Made by a program: the position numbers and the translations under genes. The notes under the pieces were generated by a model. It saw nothing but the letters and a program-made list of their open reading frames with translations, did no database searches and was not told the origin of the DNA. Source: Bacillota bacterium (GTDB taxonomy: Bacteria > Bacillota > Clostridia > Lachnospirales > Lachnospiraceae). From it: 31,379 nt of DNA. The stretch is taken from positions 1-31,379 of the forward strand of contig JAEWMZ010000051.1 of NCBI GenBank assembly GCA_023392995.1. The letters run 5' to 3'. Positions 1 to 8,543 of the stretch are shown in pieces (positions within the stretch are counted from its first letter, which is position 1; each line of letters opens with the position of its first letter).

Positions 1-8
1 GATGTACG

Positions 9-2051
9 ATGAAATTTGTTGATGACGATGGGGCTTTAGTATTTTACCATAATGGAGAAATGGGCCGAATTGAAGCCTGGGGTAAGGATTCTGTAAGAGT
101 ACGTACCACCATGCTTGGGAAGTTGAGGGGAAGCAATTGGGCATTAACAGAAAATATTGAGAATATAAATGGCAGTACCCAGAAGATAGAGAGCAGTGTA
201 ACGATTGAGCAAGAGGATCACTGGGTAGGGGATGGAACCATTGACCAGAAGGTGATTGCTTCAATTACCAAAGGTCGTATTAAGGTTGTTGTAAATTTTG
301 CGGGTATTCTCTCCTTTTATAGAGATGACAAGTTGTTTCTTCGTGAATACTTTCGTATGTATGATGGAACAATTTCGAAAGAGAGTCGTTGCTTGAAGGT
401 TGTTAACCGCGAGTGGAAGGGAATCATCGGTGGTACCGATTATTCTCTGAATGTAAAATTTGAAAGTAATCAAGGAGAGAAAATCTTTGGTATGGGTCAA
501 TATCAACAAATTGATATGGACTTGAAGGGCTGTGTACTAGAACTGGCACAGCGTAATTCACAGATTTCTGTTCCTTTTGCGGTATCGTCCTTAGGATATG
601 GCTTCCTTTGGAACAATCCGGCGGTTGGTCGTGTCACCTTTGGCAAGAACTATACCGAATGGATTGCAAGATCTACCAAAGAGCTGGATTACTGGGTCAC
701 AGTGGCAGATGCACCAAAGCAGATATTGGAGAACTATACTGCAGTTACCGGTCGCGCCGACCTATTTCCGGAAGATCTGATGGGGCTTTGGCAATGTAAG
801 CTGCGATACAGAACCCAGGAGGAGGTTTTGACGGTTGCTCGCCAGTATCAGAAAGAAGGCATTCAGATTGACCAGATCGTCATAGACTTTTTCCATTGGA
901 CAGTACAAGGTGACTGGAAATTCGATACGCAGTATTGGCCGGATCCTAAGGCTATGGTGGAGGAACTTCATTCTATGGGCATCAAGGTGATCGTATCAGT
1001 ATGGCCTTCCGTGGATCGTAAGAGTGAAAACTTTGGACCAATGATGGAACGAGGACTCCTCATTAAGACAGAGCGAGGAGCTGCCCAAACCTATGATTAT
1101 CAAGGCGACTGTGTGGAAATTGATCCGTTTAATCCGGAGACACGAAAGTATGTATGGGAAGTATGTAAGAAAAACTACTATGATTATGGTATCGACGCCT
1201 TCTGGTTGGATAATTCAGAACCGGATTATGGTGTGTATGACTTTGAGAATTATAGATACTGTGATGGTCCTGCCCTGAGTATCAGTAATCTGTATCCTCA
1301 GATGTACAGCCGCGTATTTTATGATGAGATGAGTAAGGAAAATAAACCGGTGGTTAATCTGCTTCGTTGTGCCTGGGCTGGCTCCCAGAAGTATGGCAAT
1401 GTAGTTTGGTCCGGTGATGTGCCAAGTACCTTTGAAGCCTTTGCCGATCAGCTGCAATGCGGTCTTAATATGGGACTTGCAGGGATTCCCTGGTGGACGA
1501 CAGATGTTGGTGGCTTCATGACGGATGATGTCAATGATCCGGATTTTCGACAACTTCTTATACGTTGGTATCAGTTTGCGGTGTATTCCGCTGTACTGCG
1601 TATGCATGGGGACAGAGGCCCTTACAATATTCCGCCGTTGGATAACAGGGACTGGGGGGGCGGCTACCTTCATACAGGCCAGCCCAATGAGCTTTGGAGT
1701 TACGGGGAAGACAATTATAAGATCATGAAGAACTACTATGATATCCGAATCAGCATGCATGATTATATCAAAAAGCTATATGAAGAAGCGCATACCAATG
1801 GATCTCCGCTGATACGTACCATGTTCTATGAATTTCCGGAGGATGAGAGGTGTTGGGAGCTTCAGGATCAGTACATGTTTGGGGATAAATATCTGGTAGC
1901 CCCGATACTTCATCTGAATGAATTCAAGCGTGAGGTATATCTCCCTACCGGTGAGTGGATACTTACGTCTACCGGAGAAAAGTATGCGGGTGCCGCAACG
2001 GTAGCAGTGGATGCGCCCATTGAGTATACACCAGTTTTTGAACGTATATGA
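9..2051 (+). CDS. Glycoside hydrolase family 31 (alpha-xylosidase/alpha-glucosidase-like)
   Basis: 680-residue retaining alpha-glycosidase, probably cytoplasmic since no signal peptide is seen. An N-terminal beta-sandwich (about 1-250) precedes a (beta/alpha)8 barrel and C-terminal beta domains. The family nucleophile motif FWLDNSEP places the Asp at residue 401, and WSGDVPSTFEAF places the acid/base Asp at 470; between them RCAWAGSQKYG is typical of the family. GH31 enzymes remove terminal alpha-xylosyl or alpha-glucosyl groups. The downstream GH120/GPH locus makes alpha-xylosidase attractive, but the substrate is inferred. Only eight bases precede the ATG, so its ribosome binding site and any operon partner lie outside the window, and a slightly longer N-terminus cannot be excluded. 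A strong terminator follows. Confidence 0.9.
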   Translation: MKFVDDDGALVFYHNGEMGRIEAWGKDSVRVRTTMLGKLRGSNWALTENIENINGSTQKIESSVTIEQEDHWVGDGTIDQKVIASITKGRIKVVVNFAGILSFYRDDKLFLREYFRMYDGTISKESRCLKVVNREWKGIIGGTDYSLNVKFESNQGEKIFGMGQYQQIDMDLKGCVLELAQRNSQISVPFAVSSLGYGFLWNNPAVGRVTFGKNYTEWIARSTKELDYWVTVADAPKQILENYTAVTGRADLFPEDLMGLWQCKLRYRTQEEVLTVARQYQKEGIQIDQIVIDFFHWTVQGDWKFDTQYWPDPKAMVEELHSMGIKVIVSVWPSVDRKSENFGPMMERGLLIKTERGAAQTYDYQGDCVEIDPFNPETRKYVWEVCKKNYYDYGIDAFWLDNSEPDYGVYDFENYRYCDGPALSISNLYPQMYSRVFYDEMSKENKPVVNLLRCAWAGSQKYGNVVWSGDVPSTFEAFADQLQCGLNMGLAGIPWWTTDVGGFMTDDVNDPDFRQLLIRWYQFAVYSAVLRMHGDRGPYNIPPLDNRDWGGGYLHTGQPNELWSYGEDNYKIMKNYYDIRISMHDYIKKLYEEAHTNGSPLIRTMFYEFPEDERCWELQDQYMFGDKYLVAPILHLNEFKREVYLPTGEWILTSTGEKYAGAATVAVDAPIEYTPVFERI

Positions 2052-2066
2052 GCGATTAATTCTAAA

Positions 2067-2113
2067 CCGGCAGAAGTATCCTTTCAAAGGTAGCTTCTGC
2101 CGGAGCTTTTTGA
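2067..2113 (+). terminator. Rho-independent terminator after GH31 gene
   Basis: A 10-bp perfect stem (CCGGCAGAAG at 2067-2076 with CTTCTGCCGG at 2094-2103) is followed by AGCTTTTT. It begins 15 bases after the GH31 stop codon and should end that transcript. A small secondary CCTT/AAGG pairing sits in the loop. Confidence 0.88.
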
Positions 2114-2125
2114 TTCAATTGAAAT

Positions 2126-2233
2126 ATTGTTCTAGATAGATACCTGGGATATAGAAATTTGGGGCATATTGTAGACAAGCTGTTTGAAAAGCAGATGGAT
2201 GTAGATCAATACTTAAAAATTATTTCCAGATAA
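2126..2233 (+). other. Possible gene remnant in intergenic region
   Basis: A 35-codon stretch without stops lies between the GH31 terminator and the SDR promoter. Its conceptual translation contains LGHIVDKLFEKQMDVDQYL, which looks like real protein composition rather than noise. It has no credible start codon or ribosome binding site and a stop lies just upstream, so it would be the tail of a lost gene. I do not recognise the family. The rest of the 377-base gap holds the terminator at 2067 and the promoter/hairpin at 2260-2321. Confidence 0.25.
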
Positions 2234-2259
2234 GTACAAGTTATCTAAAAAAATAAAAT

Positions 2260-2321
2260 AGCACCTCAATTGTTAGACATTATATGGTATGATATACTAA
2301 AAATATTGGGGTAGCTTTTTT
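2260..2321 (+). terminator. Terminator-like hairpin overlapping the SDR promoter
   Basis: AGCACCTCAAT (2260-2270) can pair with ATTGGGGTAGCT (2305-2316), with one bulged base and one G-U pair, and is followed by TTTTTT. The promoter at 2270-2298 lies in the long loop. RNA started upstream could be terminated here, while RNA started at this promoter would contain only the right arm. The 34-base loop makes efficient termination uncertain. Confidence 0.35.
2270..2298 (+). promoter_or_regulatory. Sigma-A promoter for SDR gene
   Basis: TTGTTA (2270-2275), a 17-base spacer and TATACT (2293-2298) form a good vegetative promoter about 130 bases upstream of the SDR start codon. A second, weaker candidate is TTGTTA (2362-2367), 17 bases, TAGATA (2385-2390). 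Confidence 0.55.
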
Positions 2322-2428
2322 CCGGATTGAGGGGGTTATCTTGACCGAAAAGAATTTGGTTTTGTTACCAGGGGAAGACAACAATAGATATACTTTAATG
2401 GTTAAAAAGTGAAATGAGGTGATGATTT

Positions 2429-3259
2429 GTGAAATATGCAGTATTTACAGGGGCTACAGGCGGTCTTGGCTCTCTTTGTGTCAAAGAACTGTCCAGGTTA
2501 GGTAATTGGACGGTATTTGCAGGCGGAACCAAGGAAGCAGAATTGGAGCGGCTAGGGAAACTGGATAATATCATTCCCCTACGGCTGGACGTCACAAAAC
2601 AGGAGAGTGTGCATGCCGCTCTAGATATAATAAAAACATATACGAATAAGTTGGATGCTATCGTGAATTTTGCAGGAATGACGGCCTTTACTTCACTGAT
2701 TGAAGGTGACAGCGTTGAAGCTGTTGAAAAACTGCTTGACGTTAATGTAATAGGTACAGCCAGGGTAAATCGAATCTTTTTTGATATGCTATATGAAGGT
2801 CATGGCAGGATTATAAACTGTAGTTCAGAATCAGGCTGGATGACTCCCCAGCCGTTTGCTGGAGCATATGTATTATCGAAATATGCAGTCGAGGCTTACA
2901 ATGACAGTCTGCGCCGTGAGCTTTTATATTTAGGTATCCCCGTAGTGAAAATACAACCCGGCTCTTACGAGACGAATATCACCCAGCAGGTGTACAAGAA
3001 TTTTGATAAGACAATTTCAAATACAAAGTATTACAAAAAACTTCTTACAAAAATGAAGCCCCTCATGACAATGGAGTTGAATCAAAAAAATGATCCGCAC
3101 CGCTTAGTAAAAACGGTGATTCAGGCAATGGAATCCAGACATCCAAAACTGAAATACAGAGTTGGCACGGGGAAACTCCTTGCACTGCTTGAGCTGCTTC
3201 CCGAACGGGGTGTCGATGTAGTCTACAAGCGGATCTTCGGTAAACAGGGTCAGAACTGA
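2429..3259 (+). CDS. Short-chain dehydrogenase/reductase (SDR)
   Basis: 276-residue NAD(P)-dependent oxidoreductase of the classical SDR type. The dinucleotide-binding TGATGGLG motif is at residues 8-15, NFAG replaces the usual NNAG, and the active site shows Ser133 (NCSSESG) with Tyr147 and Lys151 in YVLSK. The substrate cannot be told from sequence; the extended C-terminus (about 190-276) resembles SDRs acting on steroid- or retinol-like substrates, which is a loose resemblance only. The GTG start is chosen because GAGGTGAT sits 5 bases upstream. It appears monocistronic, and its last 10 bases overlap the end of the convergent GGDEF gene. Confidence 0.88.
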   Translation: MKYAVFTGATGGLGSLCVKELSRLGNWTVFAGGTKEAELERLGKLDNIIPLRLDVTKQESVHAALDIIKTYTNKLDAIVNFAGMTAFTSLIEGDSVEAVEKLLDVNVIGTARVNRIFFDMLYEGHGRIINCSSESGWMTPQPFAGAYVLSKYAVEAYNDSLRRELLYLGIPVVKIQPGSYETNITQQVYKNFDKTISNTKYYKKLLTKMKPLMTMELNQKNDPHRLVKTVIQAMESRHPKLKYRVGTGKLLALLELLPERGVDVVYKRIFGKQGQN

Positions 3260-4812
3260 GTTTCAGTATGAGTAGGAGCGGATTCCTTTGTCTGAGCCGC
3301 TTCGTCCATGGAATATACGGTGGACTTATTCTTGCCGGCATCTTTGGAGTTGTACATGGCGGTGTCCGCCCGATCGACAAGGATTTTAAGAGGCTTGGTG
3401 CCTTCAACGACACCTATGCTGACGGAAAGGTCAAATCGCAGATAGCCGTGGACGAAAGGACGGCCAATAATACAACTGCGAATACGCTCGGCAATCGTCC
3501 AGGGCATATCCATGGCCGGGGAATCCAGAACAATCACAAACTCGTCGCCTCCGAAGCGGAACGCCTTTGCACCCGTACCGATACAATCACGAATACGCTG
3601 TGCAACAGCAGTCAATGCACTATCGCCGACAAGATGCCCGAATTGATCGTTAATTGTTTTGAAATTGTCAACATCAACGAAGATAACAGCTTTATGATTC
3701 GAGGTTGAATCCAGGTTATTGTTATTGCAGCAGTCAAGCAAGCTTTGTTTATTTAACATGCCGGTCAGTTGATCGATGGACGATTTTTTAACGAGCTGGT
3801 TCAGCTCTTCCAGCTGCTGCAATTTTGAAGCAGTAATATCGGCTATAGTTAGCAGCTTAATAGGACTGTCAGCCTCACTGTCGATTGGATGTTGTGAAAT
3901 AGAAAGATAAACCGTTCTCTTTCCGCTTATATAAGTGCTCTCCTGACGGTTATAGTTTGTGTCGAAACGGTAGTCGCTGATATAATTTGTAATCAGATCG
4001 CCGACACCGATGTTATCATCCTGCAGGATTTCTTTGGCAACGTTATTAATGTTAACTATTTTATTGTTCTTGTCTATGATGATAATACCGTCACCCGAAT
4101 TCAGGAACATCTTTCGGTAGATATAGTCCGTGCGAATACTCAGCAGCCGATGTTTCATTATGGCAAGGAAGATTGACATGGAGAAAATCAGCATAGCGAG
4201 GTACATAAGTGACTGTTGGTCGACAACGTTGAATAGAGTGGGCAGAACATATTCCGATAGGACACTGACGATTAGTGCAAGACTAATCCCGAAAAACATA
4301 ACTTTGAGTTGAGCCTTTTGTTGAGCGTTTTTACTCACAAAAAATTGGCGAATAATAAGGTATAAGGCATAAACAGCAGGCAGGCTGAAGCTGATTGTCA
4401 TAGCGGGAGCAACGATCGGAATGGACAATCGCCAGAAGGACGGTTCGGAATAATCAATCGGAAACAGGTAGCGGGAGAAGATGGTCAGTGTGTTGAGGGA
4501 AACAAGCAGGTAATACTGGACATCTAATTTCCGCTGGATAAAACGATAGACAAAGAACAAAAAAAATACGGAAAAGTTCATCATACACCACCAATAGATG
4601 GTACTGACAATGAGTGGAAGGTAAGAAGTGTCTTCATAGCCGACCACAACACTCAGAACCATCCAGGTGACCAGAACACCCATGAAGGCTAAAAACGCCT
4701 GATTGATTTTATCGTTGCTTCGATTGATATAGACAAAGGTTGTGATGAACATCATCACAGAGTATATGAATAAAAATTGAATCATTGTAATCATTGTAAG
4801 CATGATTGACAC
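3250..4812 (-). CDS. Membrane-bound PAS-GGDEF diguanylate cyclase
   Basis: About 520 residues. The N-terminal ~210 residues form some seven hydrophobic helices resembling the 7TM sensor of histidine-kinase-like proteins; a PAS-like segment follows (about 215-325, containing GIIIIDKNNKIVNINN), then a GGDEF domain (about 340-500). FRFGGDEF at 421-425 is the intact catalytic signature, so c-di-GMP synthesis is expected. The product-inhibition RxxD I-site just before GGDEF is absent (GTGAKAFRFGG), suggesting no classical feedback. The GTG start at 4812 has GGGAG 6 bases upstream, but ATG at 4803 has AGGTG equally well placed, so the start is ambiguous by three codons. A promoter is visible at 4842-4870. 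The signal sensed is unknown. Confidence 0.9.
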   Translation of the reverse strand: MSIMLTMITMIQFLFIYSVMMFITTFVYINRSNDKINQAFLAFMGVLVTWMVLSVVVGYEDTSYLPLIVSTIYWWCMMNFSVFFLFFVYRFIQRKLDVQYYLLVSLNTLTIFSRYLFPIDYSEPSFWRLSIPIVAPAMTISFSLPAVYALYLIIRQFFVSKNAQQKAQLKVMFFGISLALIVSVLSEYVLPTLFNVVDQQSLMYLAMLIFSMSIFLAIMKHRLLSIRTDYIYRKMFLNSGDGIIIIDKNNKIVNINNVAKEILQDDNIGVGDLITNYISDYRFDTNYNRQESTYISGKRTVYLSISQHPIDSEADSPIKLLTIADITASKLQQLEELNQLVKKSSIDQLTGMLNKQSLLDCCNNNNLDSTSNHKAVIFVDVDNFKTINDQFGHLVGDSALTAVAQRIRDCIGTGAKAFRFGGDEFVIVLDSPAMDMPWTIAERIRSCIIGRPFVHGYLRFDLSVSIGVVEGTKPLKILVDRADTAMYNSKDAGKNKSTVYSMDEAAQTKESAPTHTETQF

Positions 4813-4841
4813 CTAAAACTCCCATTTTTTATAATATTAAT

Positions 4842-4870
4842 AGTATATTGAAAAATGATTGGTTTTGCAA
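4842..4870 (-). promoter_or_regulatory. Sigma-A promoter for GGDEF gene
   Basis: Reading the minus strand, TTGCAA (4870-4865), a 17-base spacer and TATACT (4847-4842) lie about 30 bases before the GTG start. The spacing is ideal and four of six bases match the -35 consensus. Confidence 0.6.
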
Positions 4871-4912
4871 GTTGATTTGTCATATAAGGTAATATAACTG
4901 CTAATAAGTATG

Positions 4913-4940
4913 TTGACATGAAAATTATGTCTACTATAAT
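4913..4940 (+). promoter_or_regulatory. Consensus sigma-A promoter toward the aldo/keto reductase gene
   Basis: Perfect TTGACA (4913-4918) and perfect TATAAT (4935-4940), separated by 16 bases. It would give a leader of about 145 bases before the ATG at 5094. This promoter lies upstream of the segment duplicated at 9932, so the second copy lacks it. Confidence 0.6.
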
Positions 4941-5093
4941 TTAGAAATTGCTGCTATATTTGGTCAAATGGAAGGTGAATAAAAGATGTAAGGTCTTTCC
5001 TTTTGTGTAAAAATCTGCTAGTATATTTATATCATATATAATTGCAAATGACATCATTTTTGTTACTTAGTTAGAAAAGAGAGGGGAAATAAC

Positions 5094-6236
5094 ATGAAGT
5101 ACAGGCAATTGGGAAAAACGGGTTTAAGTGTAAGCGAAATCGGACTTGGAGCTGAATGGTTAGAACGCCTTAATGCGGAAGACGTAAAAGCGGTAGTCGA
5201 ACGAAGTGAAGCATATGGAATTAATATCTTGGATTGTTGGATGTCGGAGCCGAATGTACGTACCAATATTGGAGCTGCAATTGCGGGACGCCGTGAACGA
5301 TGGATTATAGAAGGGCATATTGGTTCAACCTGGCAGAATGGGCAGTATGTAAGAACACGTGAATTAGAAAAAGTAAAGGAAGCTTTTCAGGATTTATTAA
5401 CACGACTTCAAACAGATTATATTGATCTTGGTATGATTCATTTTGTTGATGAAGCGGCGGAGTTCCATAGAATTATGGATGGAGAATTCATAGAATATGT
5501 AAGAAAGTTAAAACAAGCCGGAACCATACGTCATATCGGGCTAAGTACCCATAATCCGGATGTAGCAAAGCTGGCAGCACTCTCTGGAGAAATAGAGATG
5601 GTCTTATTCAGTCTTAATCCAGCCTTTGATATGCTTCCTGCAAGTGAAGATATTAATCAACTTTTTGTTGAACATTATAATGAGAATCTGCGTGGTATTG
5701 CGCCGGAGCGGGAAGAGCTGTATCAAATCTGTGAACGTGAGAATGTTGGAATTGCTGTAATGAAAGGTTATGCAGGCGGCAGATTATTTAGTGCAGAGCA
5801 TTCGCCCTTTGGTGTAGCATTAACACCGGTTCAATGTCTTCATTATGCGCTAACACGTCCGGCTGTGGCAACAGTAATGGCAGGCTGCAGTACACCGGAG
5901 CATGTAGATGCAGCAGTTGAGTATGAAACGGCAACAGAAGATCAAAAAGACTATGCTACTGTACTCGCCAATGCACCACATCATGCTTATTCCGGCCAAT
6001 GTACCTATTGTGGTCATTGTGCCCCATGTCCGGCATACATAGATATCGCGATGGTGAATAAGCTGTATGACCTGGCGGTTATGCAGGAAGAGATTCCAGC
6101 TACGGTTAGGGCACATTATAATACGCTTTCTGCCAATGCCTCAGACTGCATCGGTTGTGCTGCTTGTGAGAAACGCTGTCCTTTTGAAGTGTCGATCGTG
6201 GAGCGTATGGAAAAGGCAGTTCAGCTATTTGCTTAA
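5094..6236 (+). CDS. Aldo/keto-reductase-like protein with C-terminal 2x[4Fe-4S] domain
   Basis: 380 residues. Residues 1-280 follow the aldo/keto reductase barrel, beginning with YRQLGKTGLSVSEIGLG. A ferredoxin-like tail carries CTYCGHCAPCP (C303, C306, C309, C312) and CIGCAACEKRCP (C352, C355, C358, C362), enough for two [4Fe-4S] clusters. The family is common in anaerobic Firmicutes, and its electron donors and substrates are poorly known. Of the classical AKR tetrad, Asp47 and His116 are present, but the Tyr position is Glu52 and the Lys position appears to be His75, so ordinary carbonyl reduction is doubtful. GAGAGGGG lies about 7 bases before the ATG. A strong terminator follows. A decayed paralogue lies at 10039-10383. 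Confidence 0.88.
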   Translation: MKYRQLGKTGLSVSEIGLGAEWLERLNAEDVKAVVERSEAYGINILDCWMSEPNVRTNIGAAIAGRRERWIIEGHIGSTWQNGQYVRTRELEKVKEAFQDLLTRLQTDYIDLGMIHFVDEAAEFHRIMDGEFIEYVRKLKQAGTIRHIGLSTHNPDVAKLAALSGEIEMVLFSLNPAFDMLPASEDINQLFVEHYNENLRGIAPEREELYQICERENVGIAVMKGYAGGRLFSAEHSPFGVALTPVQCLHYALTRPAVATVMAGCSTPEHVDAAVEYETATEDQKDYATVLANAPHHAYSGQCTYCGHCAPCPAYIDIAMVNKLYDLAVMQEEIPATVRAHYNTLSANASDCIGCAACEKRCPFEVSIVERMEKAVQLFA

Positions 6237-6247
6237 GATTAACTAGT

Positions 6248-6310
6248 AACACGGTTTTTGTATCTCAGATTATAATTTGGAAAAATCTGAAATACAAAAC
6301 CGTGTTTTTT
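6248..6310 (+). terminator. Rho-independent terminator after aldo/keto reductase gene
   Basis: AACACGG...AGATT (6248-6271) pairs with AATCT...CGTGTT (6284-6306) over about 22 bp with one bulge and one mismatch, followed by a T run to 6310. It starts 11 bases after the stop codon. Confidence 0.9.
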
Positions 6311-6414
6311 ACTATAAGTGGCTCATTATTTTCTATTATTTTTCTTGATGTTCATGATAGTATATATGGATAGGGATCTGCCACAGCAGATAAGGCTTAA
6401 AAGAACTTGTTTTA

Positions 6415-6439
6415 TTCATTTCAAAATGAATGAAATGAA
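6415..6439 (+). promoter_or_regulatory. 9-bp inverted repeat ahead of sulfatase gene
   Basis: TTCATTTCA (6415-6423) and TGAAATGAA (6431-6439) form a perfect dyad with a 7-base loop, ending 7 bases before the Shine-Dalgarno GGAGG. It could be an operator or an RNA hairpin affecting translation; the sequence does not decide between them. Confidence 0.4.
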
Positions 6440-6456
6440 TCATGTCGGAGGTAAAA

Positions 6457-8082
6457 ATGGAAACAAAAAAACCACATATTATCATATTTAATCCGGATGA
6501 AATGCGAAAAGATGCACTTCATCATTTAGGCTGTAATCCAGCAGCTATAACACCAAATTTTGATAAATTTGCAGAACAGGAGGCTGTATCCTTTGAAAAC
6601 GCATTTTGTCAGAATCCGGTATGTGTACCAAGCCGCTGCAGTTTATTCACAGGTTTATATCCTCACACAACGGGGCATAGAACTATGTCATATTTATTAA
6701 GACCAGGTGAAACCAGTCTTTTTAAGGAATTAAAAGAATCCGGCTATCATGTATGGATGAATAACCGGAATGATTTGTGTGCAGGTCAGTACCCCGGGTG
6801 GCTGGAAGAGCATATGGACGAGATCTTCTATCCGGGAGAGAGCAGCGCTTCACCGGGAAGCGTGAACCCCAATATAAGAGGAGAAGCAGGCGGGAAATAC
6901 TACTATTCTCACTATGAAGGACAGTTAAAAACAGATGAGAACGGTAAGAATCTGAATTCCGATGATGAAACCGTAGAAGCAGCGATCAAGAGAATAAAGG
7001 ATTGGAAGGAGGGAGATAAGCCACTTTGTATGTTTTTGGGATTGGTCTATCCCCATCCGCCCTATCAGGTTGAGGATCCTTATTTTTCAGCGATTGACAG
7101 AAAGAAATTACCGAAGAGAATCGAATTTAATGAGTGCAGCGGTAAGTCAGATATGATGAAAAGCTATCATGAATATCAGAATCTGGAAGGATTAACGGAA
7201 GAAGAATGGGATGAACTTCGTGCAACATATGCAGGAATGTGTATGAAGGTTGACCATCAGTTTGGTGAATTGGTGAATGGCTTAAAGAACGCTGGAATTT
7301 ATGATGATTGTGCGATATTCGTATTCAGCGATCATGGTGATTATGCAGGTGATTATGGAGTGACGGAAAAGACCCAGAATTGCTTTGAGGATTGCCTGAC
7401 CAATGTACCCTTTTTAGTAAAACCCCCAAAAGATATACCGGTAGATGCCGGAGTATCGAGTTCTATGGTAGAGCTGGTTGATTTTTATGCAACCGCAATG
7501 GATTTTGCGGGAGTAAAACCAACACATGATCATTTTGGCAGAAGCCTTCGTAATGCTGTTCAGGATAGAACTGTTAAAGTACGTGATTATGCTTTCTGTG
7601 AAGGAGGAAGACTTCCGGGTGAGACGCATTGTGACGAGTATCACAATGAAGAAGGGAAAGCAGCGAGAAAAGAAGATACATACTGGCCGAAGAAGATGGC
7701 GCAGTTAGATGATAATGCACATGCCAAGGCAACGATGATACGGAATGAAAGATATAAATATATCAGCCGCATATCTGGAATGGATGAATTCTATGATCTT
7801 GAAAAAGATCCAAGGGAAACAACGAATCAGATTAAGAATAAAGAATATGCAGATGAAATTAACATTTTAAAGAATGAAATGTTAAAATGGATGCAGCGCA
7901 CAAGTGATATCGTACCCTTTGACTTTGACCGCAGGATGACAGAAACAATGCTATGGAATCTTGTTAAGAATATTGTACCGCCAAGCTGTGCGGATGATGT
8001 ACGCCAGAAAATCAAAGAGGGAATGGGTATTGGTCAAATATTTGGTTATTGTTATGCATTAGCAAGAGAAAATCAAAAATGA
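6457..8082 (+). CDS. Cys-type sulfatase
   Basis: 541-residue type I sulfatase that hydrolyses sulfate esters, probably of a carbohydrate. The maturation motif CVPSR with Cys56 is followed by CSLFTGLYPHTTGHR; this Cys must be converted to formylglycine, in anaerobes usually by a radical-SAM maturase, which is not in the window. Metal-ligand regions are visible at the N-terminus (FNPDEMRKD) and in FVFSDHGDYAG. No signal peptide is seen, implying a cytoplasmic enzyme acting on imported sugars. The ATG at 6457 is chosen over an in-frame ATG at 6442 because GGAGG (6447-6451) lies 5 bases ahead of it and nothing suitable precedes 6442. The exact substrate is not recognisable. Confidence 0.9.
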   Translation: METKKPHIIIFNPDEMRKDALHHLGCNPAAITPNFDKFAEQEAVSFENAFCQNPVCVPSRCSLFTGLYPHTTGHRTMSYLLRPGETSLFKELKESGYHVWMNNRNDLCAGQYPGWLEEHMDEIFYPGESSASPGSVNPNIRGEAGGKYYYSHYEGQLKTDENGKNLNSDDETVEAAIKRIKDWKEGDKPLCMFLGLVYPHPPYQVEDPYFSAIDRKKLPKRIEFNECSGKSDMMKSYHEYQNLEGLTEEEWDELRATYAGMCMKVDHQFGELVNGLKNAGIYDDCAIFVFSDHGDYAGDYGVTEKTQNCFEDCLTNVPFLVKPPKDIPVDAGVSSSMVELVDFYATAMDFAGVKPTHDHFGRSLRNAVQDRTVKVRDYAFCEGGRLPGETHCDEYHNEEGKAARKEDTYWPKKMAQLDDNAHAKATMIRNERYKYISRISGMDEFYDLEKDPRETTNQIKNKEYADEINILKNEMLKWMQRTSDIVPFDFDRRMTETMLWNLVKNIVPPSCADDVRQKIKEGMGIGQIFGYCYALARENQK

Positions 8083-8170
8083 TGAACTGGGTATCATTGG
8101 GATACCCTACGGCACACTGGCTCGGGATCTTGGAACGTACAAAATACGCCTGGAATTCACAGTGATTTAA
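8083..8170 (+). other. Open stretch and small hairpin after sulfatase (possible remnant)
   Basis: In another frame a stop-free run continues from within the sulfatase end (8063) to a TAA at 8170; its translation includes IGIPYGTLARDLGTYKIRL. It has no start codon with a ribosome binding site, so it is either a gene-end remnant or chance. GGGTATC (8089-8095) and GATACCC (8101-8107) form a short hairpin inside it. Confidence 0.2.
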
Positions 8171-8178
8171 TTGTTGTT

Positions 8179-8222
8179 ATAAGTGTTGATATGAATACAA
8201 TCATGTCAGCACTTATTTTTTT
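8179..8222 (+). terminator. Rho-independent terminator downstream of sulfatase
   Basis: ATAAGTGTTGA (8179-8189) pairs with TCAGCACTTAT (8206-8216), with one G-U pair, followed by a seven-base T run to 8222. Confidence 0.82.
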
Positions 8223-8478
8223 GATCAAGAAACCTAAGTATTATAAGACAGGTAGCAAGGAGACCTGTTTCATTTGAGTTCCAACTAGAGATTCTTAAGA
8301 TAAGTTAGAACTACCTTGTATAAACTTAACTTAATTCTGTACCCACTATTACACTGATGCCGCTTGTCGTTAATTAGTTTGGAATCACTACACCTCATTA
8401 TTCCGCCTTACCTCAGTACATATTTGGTTCTGATATTAGATGAAAATAACGAAAGGCAGTACTAGTTAATATTTAGTC
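8223..8478. other. Intergenic, nothing recognised
   Basis: Roughly 250 bases between the sulfatase terminator and the MarR promoter. Apart from a 6-bp ACAGGT/ACCTGT dyad near 8250-8270, I see no gene, RNA or repeat. Confidence 0.5.
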
Positions 8479-8527
8479 TTGATAAAATACATAACATGTT
8501 ATATAATTTAATTGAATAATATGTTAT
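8479..8527 (+). promoter_or_regulatory. MarR-gene promoter with two tandem dyad operators
   Basis: TTGATA (8479-8484), a 17-base spacer and TATAAT (8502-8507) form a strong promoter. The spacer contains the perfect palindrome ATAACATGTTAT (8491-8502). A near copy, ATAATATGTTAT, lies at 8516-8527 between the -10 box and the start codon. The sites are 25 bases apart and fit binding by a MarR dimer, pointing to autorepression. Confidence 0.7.
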
Positions 8528-8543
8528 GCTTTGCGGAGGGACT

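Noticed and set aside
1215..1760. 181-codon open frame on the minus strand inside the GH31 gene
   Set aside because: It lies opposite a gene with intact GH31 catalytic motifs, has no ribosome binding site and encodes nothing recognisable.
6442..6456. Upstream ATG for the sulfatase
   Set aside because: No ribosome binding site precedes it; GGAGG lies between it and the ATG at 6457, which it serves at 5 bases.
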